A stretch of 48,377 nt of DNA from Candidatus Paceibacterota bacterium (GCA_035652395.1 DASRDX010000012.1:160778-209154); one strand, 5' to 3'. Counted from the stretch's first letter, positions 37,074 through 45,266 are shown. Notes: generated by a model from the letters alone, not told the origin. Program-made: numbers and translations.

Positions 37074-38344
37074 TGCAACAATTCACGGACAAATTAAAAG
37101 CCGTCTTCATGGATCCGGCCATTCGCCGCCGCATTATTTTCGTGCTGGTGGCTTTAGTCCTTTTCCGTTTATTGGCCGCCATTCCGGTACCGAATATTGA
37201 TAAGACTCAGCTCGCCAATTTCTTTAATAACAATGCCTTCTTCGGACTCTTGGGCATTTTCTCCGGAGGCGGTCTCTATACTCTTTCCATCATCATGCTC
37301 GGAGTGGCCCCTTACATTACCGCCTCCATTGTCATGCAGCTTCTCACCATGATGTCACCGAGTCTGAAAGCTATGTATCAGGAAGAAGGGGAGGCCGGCC
37401 GCCGAAAATTCACTCAATACTCGCGACTGCTCACCGTACCACTCGCCGTACTGCAGGCTTTTGCTTACATGATTCTTTTTCAGAAGCAAAACGTAGTGCC
37501 ACATCTCGACACTCTTCAACTTGTCACTAACATCGTAGTTATCACCGGTGGCTCTGTTCTCTTGATGTGGATTGGCGAGCTCATCACCGAATTCGGAGTG
37601 GGAAACGGCGTTTCAATTTTAATTTTTGCCGGTATTGTTGCCCGACTGCCGCAAGACTTAGTTCAACTCTCCTACACTTATGATCCGGCCCAGATTCCTG
37701 TCTATCTATTATTCTTAGCCGCTGCTCTATTAATTGTCTATGGAGTGGTAGTGATAACTGAAGCTGAACGGCCCATTCCGGTCACATACGCTAAAAGAGT
37801 AAGAGGCAATAAAGTCTATGGCGGAGTTTCTACCTATCTTCCTCTTCGTCTCAATCAATCCGGTGTTATTCCGATTATCTTCGCTCTCTCCATTCTGTTA
37901 TTTCCTCAAATGATTTTCCGTTTCCTCCAAACTTCCTCACATCTTTGGGTAGCCAATGTTTCTACCTCTATCATAAATCTTCTGGCTAATCAGTGGTTCT
38001 ACGGCATTGCTTATTTCGTGCTGGTCTTTCTCTTTACTTACTTTTACACGGCTGTCACTTTTGATCCCGAGTCAATTTCCACCAATCTGCAAAAAAGCGG
38101 CGCTTTCATTCCGGGAGTTCGACCAGGGGCTTCTACTTCGGAGAACTTGACGAAAGTCTTGACACGCATCACTTTGGTGGGAGCTCTATTCCTCGGCGTT
38201 ATTGCCGTTTTGCCGCTTGTTGCTAGAGGTTTTACTGGCAATCAATCCTTGGCCATTGGAGGTACGGCTCTTTTAATTGCCGTCTCTGTCGTTCTTGATC
38301 TAGTGAAGAAGCTTGATGCCCAATTGGGAATGAGAGAGTATTAG
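37073..38344 (+). CDS. secY: protein translocase subunit SecY
   Basis: Channel of the Sec translocon in the inner membrane. 423 residues, ten predicted membrane segments. Conserved pieces: RRRIIFVLVALVLFRLLAAI near the start, the plug region after TLSIIMLGVAPYITASIVMQ, GNGVSILIFAGIVARLP, RLNQSGVIPIIFALSILLFP and the cytoplasmic loop GAFIPGVRPG. All exported proteins of the first 12 kb depend on it. Its end is followed by the inverted repeat at 38348-38445, then adk. Confidence 0.97.
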   Translation: MQQFTDKLKAVFMDPAIRRRIIFVLVALVLFRLLAAIPVPNIDKTQLANFFNNNAFFGLLGIFSGGGLYTLSIIMLGVAPYITASIVMQLLTMMSPSLKAMYQEEGEAGRRKFTQYSRLLTVPLAVLQAFAYMILFQKQNVVPHLDTLQLVTNIVVITGGSVLLMWIGELITEFGVGNGVSILIFAGIVARLPQDLVQLSYTYDPAQIPVYLLFLAAALLIVYGVVVITEAERPIPVTYAKRVRGNKVYGGVSTYLPLRLNQSGVIPIIFALSILLFPQMIFRFLQTSSHLWVANVSTSIINLLANQWFYGIAYFVLVFLFTYFYTAVTFDPESISTNLQKSGAFIPGVRPGASTSENLTKVLTRITLVGALFLGVIAVLPLVARGFTGNQSLAIGGTALLIAVSVVLDLVKKLDAQLGMREY

Positions 38345-38347
38345 AGG

Positions 38348-38445
38348 ATAGCTTATAGGCATTAGCTTATAGCTTATAGAAAAACTTTTAGAAATAAGAT
38401 AATATGTTTTAACGTATAAGCTAATGCCTAACACCTATCAGCTAT
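38348..38445. repeat. inverted repeat with dispersed-repeat copy 2
   Basis: The 16-nt arm 38356-38371 (TAGGCATTAGCTTATA) is perfectly complementary to 38415-38430, and ATAGCT (38348-38353) to 38440-38445. The left half (38351-38378) is the second copy of the 28-nt repeat found in the nusA leader. It fills the secY-adk gap and could form a long-range hairpin in the mRNA. Confidence 0.7.
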
Positions 38446-38449
38446 TTTT

Positions 38450-39058
38450 ATGATTCCGCAGACTTTTATTTTTATTGGACGCAGCGGTTGTGGTAAAGGT
38501 ACTCAATCCGACCTCTTACATAAATACATTAATGCAAATGATAAAGATGAGCATCTGATTTTTTATTTGGAAACCGGCGCTCGATTTCGGGAATTCATGG
38601 AAAAAGAAAATTTTTCCAGTAAACTCGCCAAGGACATTTCTCTCAAGGGCGACCGTCAGCCGGATTTTTTAGCGGTCTGGATGTGGTCAAATATTCTTCT
38701 AGAAAACTTCACTGACAGTGAACATCTTATCGTCGATGGAGCGCCGCGCTCACTGCCGGAAGCCAGGGTTTTTGATTCCGCCATTAAATTTTATCGAAGA
38801 AAAAATACGACAGTTATTTATTTGAATGTTGACAGAAAATGGTCCGAAACTCATCTCCAGCGGCGCGGCAGAGCTGATGATATTAATGTTAATGAGGTTA
38901 AGAGGCGTCTGGACTGGTTTGAGAAAGATGTTGTTCCGGCAGTGGAATATTTTAAGGAGAATAAAGATTATCGATTTTTTGAAGTTAACGGAGAGCAGAC
39001 GCCGGAGAAAGTTCACTACGACATCATTCAAAAAGCTTTTGGAGAAAATCTAAAATAG
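38450..39058 (+). CDS. adk: adenylate kinase
   Basis: Catalyses 2 ADP to ATP + AMP. The 202 residues have the P-loop GRSGCGKGTQSD, the AMP-site motif DGAPRSLPEA (usually DGFPRT) and the LID region reduced to a short loop around RRGRADDINVNEVKRRLDWF. No zinc cysteines. The form is short and divergent, in keeping with minimal genomes, and the gene position after secY is the canonical one. map follows after 3 bp. Confidence 0.9.
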   Translation: MIPQTFIFIGRSGCGKGTQSDLLHKYINANDKDEHLIFYLETGARFREFMEKENFSSKLAKDISLKGDRQPDFLAVWMWSNILLENFTDSEHLIVDGAPRSLPEARVFDSAIKFYRRKNTTVIYLNVDRKWSETHLQRRGRADDINVNEVKRRLDWFEKDVVPAVEYFKENKDYRFFEVNGEQTPEKVHYDIIQKAFGENLK

Positions 39059-39061
39059 ACG

Positions 39062-39832
39062 ATGGTAAGGCTGAAAACAGAGGAAGAAATCAAGAAATTG
39101 CGGCAAGGAGGAAAAATCCTTGCCGCAATTCTCAAAGAGGTCGCTACTCGCGTCGCGACTGGCGTGAAGACTCGGGAATTAAACGACTTAGTTAATGAAT
39201 TGTGTGAGAGAAATAAAGTCATTCCAGTCTTTCTCAATTATCAGCCCGATGGCGCCGACCGACCATACCCAGCTTCTATTTGTATTTCTATTAATGATGA
39301 GATCGTGCATGGCATTCCGAACGAAGGCGAAGAGCGTATTTTAAAAGAAGGGGATGTGGTCTCCCTTGATATGGGTATTTCGCATGAAGGAATGATTGTG
39401 GACAGTGCCATAACTGTCGGAGTAGGGAAAATCGATAAGTCGGCCGAGAAGCTTTTAGCGGCCGGAAAAGAGGCCTTGGCGGCGGGGATTAAAGCCGCCA
39501 AGGCCGGAAGCCGCACCGGCGATATCGGTGCAGCCATCGAAGCCGTGGCGAAGCGCCACGGCTTCACTCTCCCCGAAGAGCTCGGCGGCCACGGTGTCGG
39601 CTTCGCCGTTCACGAAGATCCTTTTATTCCCAACTTCGGCAAACCCGGAGAGGGTGTCATCTTAAAATCCGGCATGGTTCTCGCCATTGAACCCATGCTA
39701 AACGAAGGATCAAAAGAAACAGTTGTGGATAAAGACGGCTATACTTTCCGCACCAAGGACGGCAAACGAAGTTGCCATTTTGAACACACCATTGTAGTTA
39801 CAAAAAACCAGCCAGAAATTCTAACGATCTAA
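39062..39832 (+). CDS. map: methionine aminopeptidase, type I
   Basis: Removes N-terminal Met from new proteins. 256 residues. Metal ligands are in the expected strings: SLDMGISHEGMIVDSAITVG (two Asp), GGHGVGFAVHEDPFIPNFG (His), LAIEPML (Glu) and a last Glu in CHFEHTIVV. It closes the ribosomal block; infA, rpmJ and the S13-S11-S4-rpoA genes that often follow are not here. Two perfect palindromes lie inside the gene. Confidence 0.96.
   Translation: MVRLKTEEEIKKLRQGGKILAAILKEVATRVATGVKTRELNDLVNELCERNKVIPVFLNYQPDGADRPYPASICISINDEIVHGIPNEGEERILKEGDVVSLDMGISHEGMIVDSAITVGVGKIDKSAEKLLAAGKEALAAGIKAAKAGSRTGDIGAAIEAVAKRHGFTLPEELGGHGVGFAVHEDPFIPNFGKPGEGVILKSGMVLAIEPMLNEGSKETVVDKDGYTFRTKDGKRSCHFEHTIVVTKNQPEILTI
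39472..39505. repeat. 12-bp palindrome with 10-nt loop in map
   Basis: GGCCTTGGCGGC (39472-39483) pairs with 39494-39505, loop 10 nt; coding for an Ala/Gly/Lys helix. Confidence 0.75.
39539..39565. repeat. second palindrome in map
   Basis: GAAGCCGTGGCG (39539-39550) pairs perfectly with 39554-39565, loop AAG. Confidence 0.75.
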
Positions 39833-39835
39833 AAC

Positions 39836-39863
39836 TTGCAATTTAAAGAGAACTAATTAATAT
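39836..39863 (+). promoter_or_regulatory. promoter of the NUDIX gene
   Basis: TTGCAA (39836-39841), 16 bp, TAATAT (39858-39863); 10 nt to the ATG at 39874, so the leader is only a few bases. Confidence 0.5.
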
Positions 39864-39873
39864 CGCATTAGGT

Positions 39874-40410
39874 ATGCATCATCCAGATTTAGAAAAGGAG
39901 ATTGCGCAAATCATCGCTTCTCCCGAATATGACCCAAAAGTTCAACAAGAATTTGCCGCTCTTTTAAATGAAGGAAAATTCTTGCGAGAAGAGGGCGCAC
40001 GAGAGCATTTCAGCCTCTATTTTCTTCCATACAACAAAAAAGAGGGCAAAGTATTTCTGGTCCATCACAAAAAGGCTGATCAATGGCTGGCACCGGGCGG
40101 TCACATTGATTCAAACGAAACTCTACTTCAAACCCTCAATCGAGAGATTGAAGAGGAGTTAAGAGTGGTAAATCAGTTTTCTTCTCTGCCAAAACCATTT
40201 CATCTTTCTATTGTGGAACTAGAGAATCCTCGACCAGATTGTTTAAGACATTACGATATCTGGTACCTCTTTGAAACAGACGGGGCTAACTTCCAAGTAA
40301 ACCCCGCTGAGTTTAGAGAAACCAGGTGGTTTACCGTGGAAGAAGCCAGAAAAATTCTTCGGGACAAAACCAATTTGGAGGCCCTCAATAAACTCAACGC
40401 TCCCTCTTAA
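39874..40410 (+). CDS. NUDIX hydrolase
   Basis: 178 residues. The Nudix box is complete in GGHIDSNETLLQTLNREIEEEL (G-x5-E-x7-REUxEE), starting about residue 75. It is preceded by an N-terminal helical extension of about 45 residues. The family cleaves nucleoside diphosphates linked to other groups; the substrate cannot be read. Its own promoter and terminator make it a single-gene unit after map. The extension (LEKEIAQIIASPEYDPKVQQ) is less usual for small NUDIX proteins. Confidence 0.9.
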   Translation: MHHPDLEKEIAQIIASPEYDPKVQQEFAALLNEGKFLREEGAREHFSLYFLPYNKKEGKVFLVHHKKADQWLAPGGHIDSNETLLQTLNREIEEELRVVNQFSSLPKPFHLSIVELENPRPDCLRHYDIWYLFETDGANFQVNPAEFRETRWFTVEEARKILRDKTNLEALNKLNAPS

Positions 40411-40417
40411 GCAACTT

Positions 40418-40450
40418 AAATCCGCTTTCAGAAATGACTGCGGATTTTTA
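40418..40450 (+). terminator. terminator after the NUDIX gene
   Basis: 8-bp stem AAATCCGC/GCGGATTT (40418-40425 with 40440-40447), 14-nt loop, then TTATTT. A second small hairpin TCGCC/GGCGA with T7 follows at 40472-40493. Confidence 0.75.
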
Positions 40451-40498
40451 TTTAATTGACAAACTATTCGCTCGCCCTTATGGCGATTTTTTTACCCA

Positions 40499-40527
40499 TT
40501 GCTCATTTATCGCTCCAATGCTAACTT
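40499..40527 (+). promoter_or_regulatory. promoter of the DUF6915-like gene
   Basis: TTGCTC (40499-40504), 17 bp, TAACTT (40522-40527) with TGC extension; leader of about 15 nt. Confidence 0.45.
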
Positions 40528-40548
40528 ATTCTTAGAAAGAACATATCT

Positions 40549-41043
40549 ATGGCCAAACCCATTATTCATGCTAGAAGTAGCGCCAAAATCTTTGGGGGCA
40601 AGCCCGAAGATTATCTGGAGATTCATCAGCTCATTGACTCGAGTCGGGGAGCTTTTCCTGATTTGCGCCATCGCACTCTCACCCACAACACTTGGTTTGT
40701 AACAACAATTCTGCCGCTCATATTCGGTGAGACCCGGAAAAACTCAGACAATAGGGAATACTCCATTCGCGACATAGGAGAAAGACACGTCATGGAGGAT
40801 TTTGGCGGTAAGTTCATTCCTTCAGCTCAAGATTTTCTTACTGAAGTGGAATTCAAACCGTGGATGGATAACGGAAAAGGAAATTCTCGACCGCCAAGTT
40901 ATCGAAAGCTAAAGAACTTTCTCAAAACTGTGCCAAAACAGACTGAGAGTGCTTTGAAAAAGAACAAGCGGCGGCGGCCACCAAACAACGGGGAAGCTGA
41001 GGAATTCCTTCCTGGTTGTCGCGGGAACGGAATGATTGATTAA
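40549..41043 (+). CDS. DUF6915-like protein
   Basis: 164 residues. The N-terminal 110 residues (MAKPIIHARSSAKIFGGKPE, IHQLIDSSRGAFPDLRHRTL, SIRDIGERHVMEDFGGKFIP) fit the DUF6915 pattern, recalled from memory, which is found in phages, plasmids and diverse bacteria. The conserved His residues (HARS, DLRHRTLTHN, ERHVMEDF) might bind a metal. The C-terminal 45 residues are basic and rich in Asn/Gly/Arg. The function is unknown. It is flanked by its own promoter and terminator. Confidence 0.65.
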   Translation: MAKPIIHARSSAKIFGGKPEDYLEIHQLIDSSRGAFPDLRHRTLTHNTWFVTTILPLIFGETRKNSDNREYSIRDIGERHVMEDFGGKFIPSAQDFLTEVEFKPWMDNGKGNSRPPSYRKLKNFLKTVPKQTESALKKNKRRRPPNNGEAEEFLPGCRGNGMID

Positions 41044-41055
41044 TCTTTGATTATT

Positions 41056-41084
41056 GACGGACATCCTTTGATGTCCGTCTTTTT
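41056..41084 (+). terminator. terminator of the DUF6915-like gene
   Basis: 10-bp perfect stem (41056-41065 with 41070-41079), loop CTTT, T5. Confidence 0.92.
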
Positions 41085-41091
41085 ATTTAAC

Positions 41092-41100
41092 TGGTATAAT
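41092..41100 (+). promoter_or_regulatory. extended -10 promoter of the VirD4-like gene, predicted leaderless
   Basis: TGGTATAAT with perfect hexamer at 41095-41100; 7 nt to the ATG at 41108, the same spacing as tpiA. Confidence 0.65.
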
Positions 41101-41107
41101 ATTTCAA

Positions 41108-43891
41108 ATGGAATCTCCTACTTTGACATCTGCGGAGACAAAATTCTCTTCCCCGGAAGAAGAGCTTCAATATTTGCGCGAAAAAATCGCCCAGAAAGAG
41201 CGCGAATTATCTAAGAATAAGGAACAATTTACTCGCGAAGAGGTTATTAAAAGTGAGTTAAAAGATTACAAAAGTCAGGTTCCGGCAGAGACTTTAAGTA
41301 AGGGTTACGCTCTGATGGAGCCGCATGTAGACGCCATCGTTTTGAATCTGGTGCCCGAAACTCACGACATTAAAATGGCTGAACTTCTCGGTATTCTTCA
41401 GGAGAAGGGGATAATGAACGCTCTTCAGATTGTGGAGAAACTGAACAATCCGCACATTGAAGATGACTTCCATCGTTTTCTAGTGGAATACATTAAAGAG
41501 GGTTTCCCTGTGGAAGGTTTAAAGGAGAAAACAATTCTATCCAAAGCTCTCCGACACACCCTTTATGAAGTGTCACTGCCGAGCGAAGCGGAGAATAAAG
41601 AAGAAAAGCAAAAACAATTGAAGGAATTACTTTCCTCCATGGAGCAGTTCTACGCCGGCATGCTTTCAGTCTCGGAGAAGCAGAGCAGTCTGCGAGCCGA
41701 AGAAAATTTCTTTACTATTGAGCTCTCTAATGCCATCGGCAGTCAGGAATTTATTTTTTACGTTTCAGTGCCCGATTCCAAACGGGATCTTTTTGAAAAA
41801 CAATTACTTTCCATTTTCCCTCGCGCCACCATCACTCTCCAGACTAATGATTACAATATTTTTACCGATCTGGGCGCTACTGCCGGCTCATTTGCCTTTC
41901 AATCCCAGAATCCCATCTTTCCGATAAAAACTTATGAGCAATTTGATTATGATCCGCTGAATATTATCCTTAATACTTTTTCCAAGTTAGAGCAGCATGG
42001 AGAAGGAGCGGCCATTCAGCTCGTTTTTAATCCGGCCGGCGATTACTACACCGCTCATTATAAGGAGGCTCTAGGAGAGATTCAAAAGGGAGTGCCACTG
42101 AAGAAGGCTATTGATATCAAGCACAGTTTCTTGGGAGAACTTTTTAAAACTAGCAAGAATGTGGCGACGGATCTGGCCAAATCTAATAGAGAGGAAGAAA
42201 AACCGCCTCGAGACGAAAAAGCCATTGAAAATATTCAGGCTAAAATTTCCAGTCCGGTAGCTGAAGTTAATTTAAGAATTGTCACCTCGGCTAAGACAGA
42301 ATTCCGGGCCAGTGAAATCCTTTCCGACATTCAATCCGCTTTCAATCAATTTGATAATACGATTGGAAATACTGTTAGATTTCGAAAAGAGAATGGAGCG
42401 AAGTTAGCCAAACTAGTTCGAGATTTTTCTTTTCGAGTTTTTTCCAAAGAGGAAAAGATGGAGCTTAATTTAAAAGAGGCCACTTCCTTGATGCATTTTC
42501 CGGCCGGAGCGGTGCGCTCGGCCGAACTGCGTTCAGCCCGTGCGGCCACCGCTCCGGCCCCCCTTGATCTCGCTTCTGACGGCATACTGATCGGTATCAA
42601 TCGCCACCGAAATTTGGAAACCAAGATTTTTATGTCACCTGAAGATCGCCTGCGCCACTTCTACACCGTTGGCCAGACCGGTACCGGCAAGACTACTTTT
42701 CTCAAGAACATGATCATTCAGGACATCCGAAATGGCGACGGTGTTTGCATGATCGACCCACACGGCTCCGATATTCAGGAAGTGTTAGCCAATGTTCCAC
42801 CAGAAAGATATGAAGATGTGGTTTATTTTGATCCAAGTTATACTCCGAGGCCGATGGCTCTGAATATGCTGGAATATGATCCGCGCTATCCCGAGCAGAA
42901 AACTTTTGTGGTCAATGAAATGCTCTCTATCTTCAACAAGCTCTTTGACATGAAAGTGGCGGGCGGTCCGATGTTCGAGCAGTATTTTCGTAATGCCACA
43001 ATGCTGGTGATTGAGGATCCGGAAAGCGGTAACACCTTGCTGGATGTTTCGCGTGTCTTAGCCCAGAAAAGTTTTCGTGAGATGAAACTTTCGCGCTGCA
43101 AGAATCCAATCGTTGTTCAATTCTGGCGTGACATTGCCGAGAAGGCGGGAGGCGAGTCGTCACTGGCTAATATTGTGCCGTACATTACTTCCAAATTTGA
43201 CGTCTTTCTATCAAATGAAATTATGCGACCGATTATTGCTCAAGAGCACTCCTCCTTTAATTTTCGGGAGATCATGGATAATCGTAAAATCCTTTTGGTC
43301 AATTTGGCTAAGGGGAGACTTGGAGATATTAACGCCAATCTCATCGGTCTGATTCTGGTCGGTAAGATTTTGATGTCTGCTTTGTCCCGCGTAGATTCGC
43401 TGGGCCGTGACCTGCCGCCGTTCTATCTCTATATTGATGAGTTTCAGAATATTACTACCGACTCAATTGCCACCATCCTTTCCGAGGCTCGAAAATACAA
43501 ATTGTCCCTTACCATTGCTCATCAATTCATCAAGCAGCTTGAGGAAAAGATCAAAGATGCCGTGTTTGGTAACGTCGGTACTATTGCTTCATTCCGAGTT
43601 GGAAGCGAGGATGCCGAGTTTCTGGAAAAACAATTTGCGCCAATTTTCAGTGCCCACGATCTTATGAACGTGGATAATCATAACGCTTATATTAAAATGC
43701 TCTCGCACGGTAAACCAGTAAAACCATTTAGTATTGAACAAATTGGGTTTCTGCCAAAAGGTGAGCCGGAAATTACGGATAAGTTGAAGGAACTGTCGTA
43801 TTTAAAATTCGGCTCCCAACGAGCAGAAGTGGAAGAAAAAATCATGGAGAAATATCGGACAATTTCAGCCAAGCCATCACCCATGCTATAG
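41108..43891 (+). CDS. VirD4/TraG-like DNA-translocation ATPase
   Basis: 927 residues. The N-terminal half has a coiled region (about 15-45) and a long part without recognised motifs (to about 480). The ATPase domain follows: Walker A VGQTGTGKTTFLK (Lys528), DPHGSDIQEVLANVPPERYE and Walker B IDEFQN (Asp777, Glu778). The C-terminal part ARKYKLSLTIAHQFIKQLEE resembles the TraM-recognition domain of TraD/TraG. Such proteins occur widely in CPR genomes without a full type IV secretion system. No membrane anchor is evident. A role in DNA transport or conjugation-like transfer is inferred. A 13-bp palindrome lies at 42502-42559. Confidence 0.82.
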   Translation: MESPTLTSAETKFSSPEEELQYLREKIAQKERELSKNKEQFTREEVIKSELKDYKSQVPAETLSKGYALMEPHVDAIVLNLVPETHDIKMAELLGILQEKGIMNALQIVEKLNNPHIEDDFHRFLVEYIKEGFPVEGLKEKTILSKALRHTLYEVSLPSEAENKEEKQKQLKELLSSMEQFYAGMLSVSEKQSSLRAEENFFTIELSNAIGSQEFIFYVSVPDSKRDLFEKQLLSIFPRATITLQTNDYNIFTDLGATAGSFAFQSQNPIFPIKTYEQFDYDPLNIILNTFSKLEQHGEGAAIQLVFNPAGDYYTAHYKEALGEIQKGVPLKKAIDIKHSFLGELFKTSKNVATDLAKSNREEEKPPRDEKAIENIQAKISSPVAEVNLRIVTSAKTEFRASEILSDIQSAFNQFDNTIGNTVRFRKENGAKLAKLVRDFSFRVFSKEEKMELNLKEATSLMHFPAGAVRSAELRSARAATAPAPLDLASDGILIGINRHRNLETKIFMSPEDRLRHFYTVGQTGTGKTTFLKNMIIQDIRNGDGVCMIDPHGSDIQEVLANVPPERYEDVVYFDPSYTPRPMALNMLEYDPRYPEQKTFVVNEMLSIFNKLFDMKVAGGPMFEQYFRNATMLVIEDPESGNTLLDVSRVLAQKSFREMKLSRCKNPIVVQFWRDIAEKAGGESSLANIVPYITSKFDVFLSNEIMRPIIAQEHSSFNFREIMDNRKILLVNLAKGRLGDINANLIGLILVGKILMSALSRVDSLGRDLPPFYLYIDEFQNITTDSIATILSEARKYKLSLTIAHQFIKQLEEKIKDAVFGNVGTIASFRVGSEDAEFLEKQFAPIFSAHDLMNVDNHNAYIKMLSHGKPVKPFSIEQIGFLPKGEPEITDKLKELSYLKFGSQRAEVEEKIMEKYRTISAKPSPML
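42502..42559. repeat. 13-bp palindrome with 32-nt loop in the VirD4-like gene
   Basis: GGCCGGAGCGGTG (42502-42514) pairs perfectly with 42547-42559. It encodes the Ala/Arg/Pro-rich linker just before the ATPase domain. Confidence 0.7.
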
Positions 43892-43898
43892 TTTTAAA

Positions 43899-44246
43899 AT
43901 GGCTTTTAAATATGATGAATTTGATATTGCCGCTATCGAAAAGACTTTTGATGAAGTAACGGATCAGGACGTAAAAGATGCGGTGGAAAATATTCAACAT
44001 GAATTGGGAGAACATGGAATCTGGGGGGAGGCTTTTCCAGTGACCACAGAAGGGAATATTGATTTTGAGAAGGGTAATTTTAGATTACTTTCTCCTAATA
44101 TTAAGACGGTGAGCCACGTTTATGAATTAGCCAGAAGGCTTGAAGAGAAATATCCTCAATATCAAGTTGTAATTGAACAGTTACAAGAATATAATACGCT
44201 ACGCTTTACTGTATTAAAAAGAGAGCAAACAAATGCCACATCATAA
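43899..44246 (+). CDS. hypothetical protein (115 aa)
   Basis: Acidic soluble protein. N-terminal helix (FDIAAIEKTFDEVTDQDVKD), middle loop with aromatic residues (EHGIWGEAFPVTTEGNIDF), then helix VYELARRLEEKYPQYQVV and a beta end (YNTLRFTVLKRE). It starts 7 bp after the VirD4-like gene and overlaps ndk by 14 bp, so it belongs to this operon. No family recognised. Confidence 0.65.
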   Translation: MAFKYDEFDIAAIEKTFDEVTDQDVKDAVENIQHELGEHGIWGEAFPVTTEGNIDFEKGNFRLLSPNIKTVSHVYELARRLEEKYPQYQVVIEQLQEYNTLRFTVLKREQTNATS

Positions 44247-44838
44247 AGAAGAACGAACACTAGTAATTATAAAACCGGACGGAGTTCAAAGGACTTTAAT
44301 CGGCGAAATCATTAAACGCTACGAGCAAGCGGGACTTAAACTGATTGGCATGAAGATGATGGTGCCGACCGTCGATCACGTGGAAAAACATTATACTCTT
44401 GACCTAAATTGGCGGAAAATAACCGGCGAGAAAACCATTAAAGGCTATCAAGACAAAGGGCTAACTCCGCCTTCCATGGATCCGTTTGAAATCACCGGCC
44501 GCATTTTAGACGGGCTGAAAAAATATCTGACCAGCGGTCCAGTTATTGCCATGGTTTGGCAAGGCGCCCATGCGGTGAAGATTGTTCGAAAAATCACTGG
44601 CGGTACGGAGCCTCTTACCTCGGACGTCGGCTCTATCCGCGGAGACTTTGTTCTGGATTCGTATCAGATGTCAGATACTGATGGCCGAGCGGTTCGAAAT
44701 TTGGTTCACGCTTCGGGCTCGGTTGAAGAAGCCGACATGGAAATTAAGCACTGGTTTAAAGATGAGGAATTGACTAAATATCGCCTAGTTCAGGACGAGA
44801 TTCTCTACGATGTTAACCTGGACGGGATTTTGGAATAA
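44233..44838 (+). CDS. ndk: nucleoside diphosphate kinase with internal insertion
   Basis: Equilibrates nucleoside di- and triphosphates. At 201 residues it is about 55 longer than usual. It starts RTLVIIKPDGVQRTLIGEII and has the catalytic His159 in NLVHASGSVEEA (normally NxxHGSD) and the preceding GSIRGDF. An insertion of roughly 40 residues (about 55-97, LDLNWRKITGEKTIKGYQDK onward) stands after the first helix pair, and the C-terminus is also extended. The insertion could alter oligomerisation. The gene overlaps the preceding hypothetical gene. Confidence 0.92.
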   Translation: MPHHKEERTLVIIKPDGVQRTLIGEIIKRYEQAGLKLIGMKMMVPTVDHVEKHYTLDLNWRKITGEKTIKGYQDKGLTPPSMDPFEITGRILDGLKKYLTSGPVIAMVWQGAHAVKIVRKITGGTEPLTSDVGSIRGDFVLDSYQMSDTDGRAVRNLVHASGSVEEADMEIKHWFKDEELTKYRLVQDEILYDVNLDGILE

Positions 44839-44856
44839 AGAAATTCTAGGGCTACC

Positions 44857-44885
44857 TTTACAAAACATCATAATTATGCTATAAT
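44857..44885 (+). promoter_or_regulatory. strong promoter of the 65-aa gene
   Basis: TTTACA (44857-44862), 17 bp, TATAAT (44880-44885) with TGC extension. Among the best promoters in the window. Confidence 0.75.
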
Positions 44886-44929
44886 ATAGAAGAATTTTGA
44901 ACCTTAACAAACCTTGAAAGGAGGTTTAG

Positions 44930-45127
44930 ATGTACGACCAACGTCGATACAAAAGAGATTTAAGAAAAGCAGTTAAACCACTAAAGCAGAGAGGAAAGGA
45001 ATTCTTAAGGGCTGTTCCTAAAGGTTCCCTCAAATCATCCTGGCCAACATTCAGAATGGTGCTACGGCTCGCCCTATTTCTAGTGCAAGCGCTCTTCTTC
45101 AGTGGTCGGAAAATTCTCAATAAATAA
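44930..45127 (+). CDS. small basic protein with hydrophobic C-terminal segment (65 aa)
   Basis: Starts ATG 44930, 5 nt after a full Shine-Dalgarno AAGGAGGT (44918-44925), which is exceptional in a region where most genes lack one. The first 45 residues are highly basic (YDQRRYKRDLRKAVKPLKQR). Residues about 45-58 are hydrophobic (MVLRLALFLVQALFF), ending SGRKILNK. It may associate with membrane or nucleic acid. A strong promoter and terminator make it a real, highly expressed gene. No family recognised. Confidence 0.65.
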   Translation: MYDQRRYKRDLRKAVKPLKQRGKEFLRAVPKGSLKSSWPTFRMVLRLALFLVQALFFSGRKILNK

Positions 45128-45149
45128 GGGAATCAGATGAGCCAGTCTT

Positions 45150-45187
45150 AATGCCGTCCGGACGAATTCGGACGGCATTTCTTATTT
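45150..45187 (+). terminator. terminator of the 65-aa gene
   Basis: 11-bp stem AATGCCGTCCG/CGGACGGCATT (45150-45160 with 45169-45179), 8-nt loop, then TCTTATTTTT. Confidence 0.88.
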
Positions 45188-45232
45188 TTATTCTATCTAA
45201 AACAGGAGATAAATTTTTAATAAAGTCTAGAC

Positions 45233-45260
45233 TTGCATTTATTTTGGAGAGGAGAATAAT
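45233..45260 (+). promoter_or_regulatory. promoter of the candidate structured RNA
   Basis: TTGCAT (45233-45238), 16 bp, AATAAT (45255-45260). The predicted start at about 45267 coincides with the first base of the RNA's closing helix. Confidence 0.45.
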
Positions 45261-45266
45261 GGGGGC

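Noticed and set aside
40456-40493. TTGACA followed by TCGCC/GGCGA hairpin with T7 as another 5'-hairpin promoter
   Set aside because: No acceptable -10 lies between TTGACA and the hairpin; it is more likely a second terminator after the NUDIX gene.
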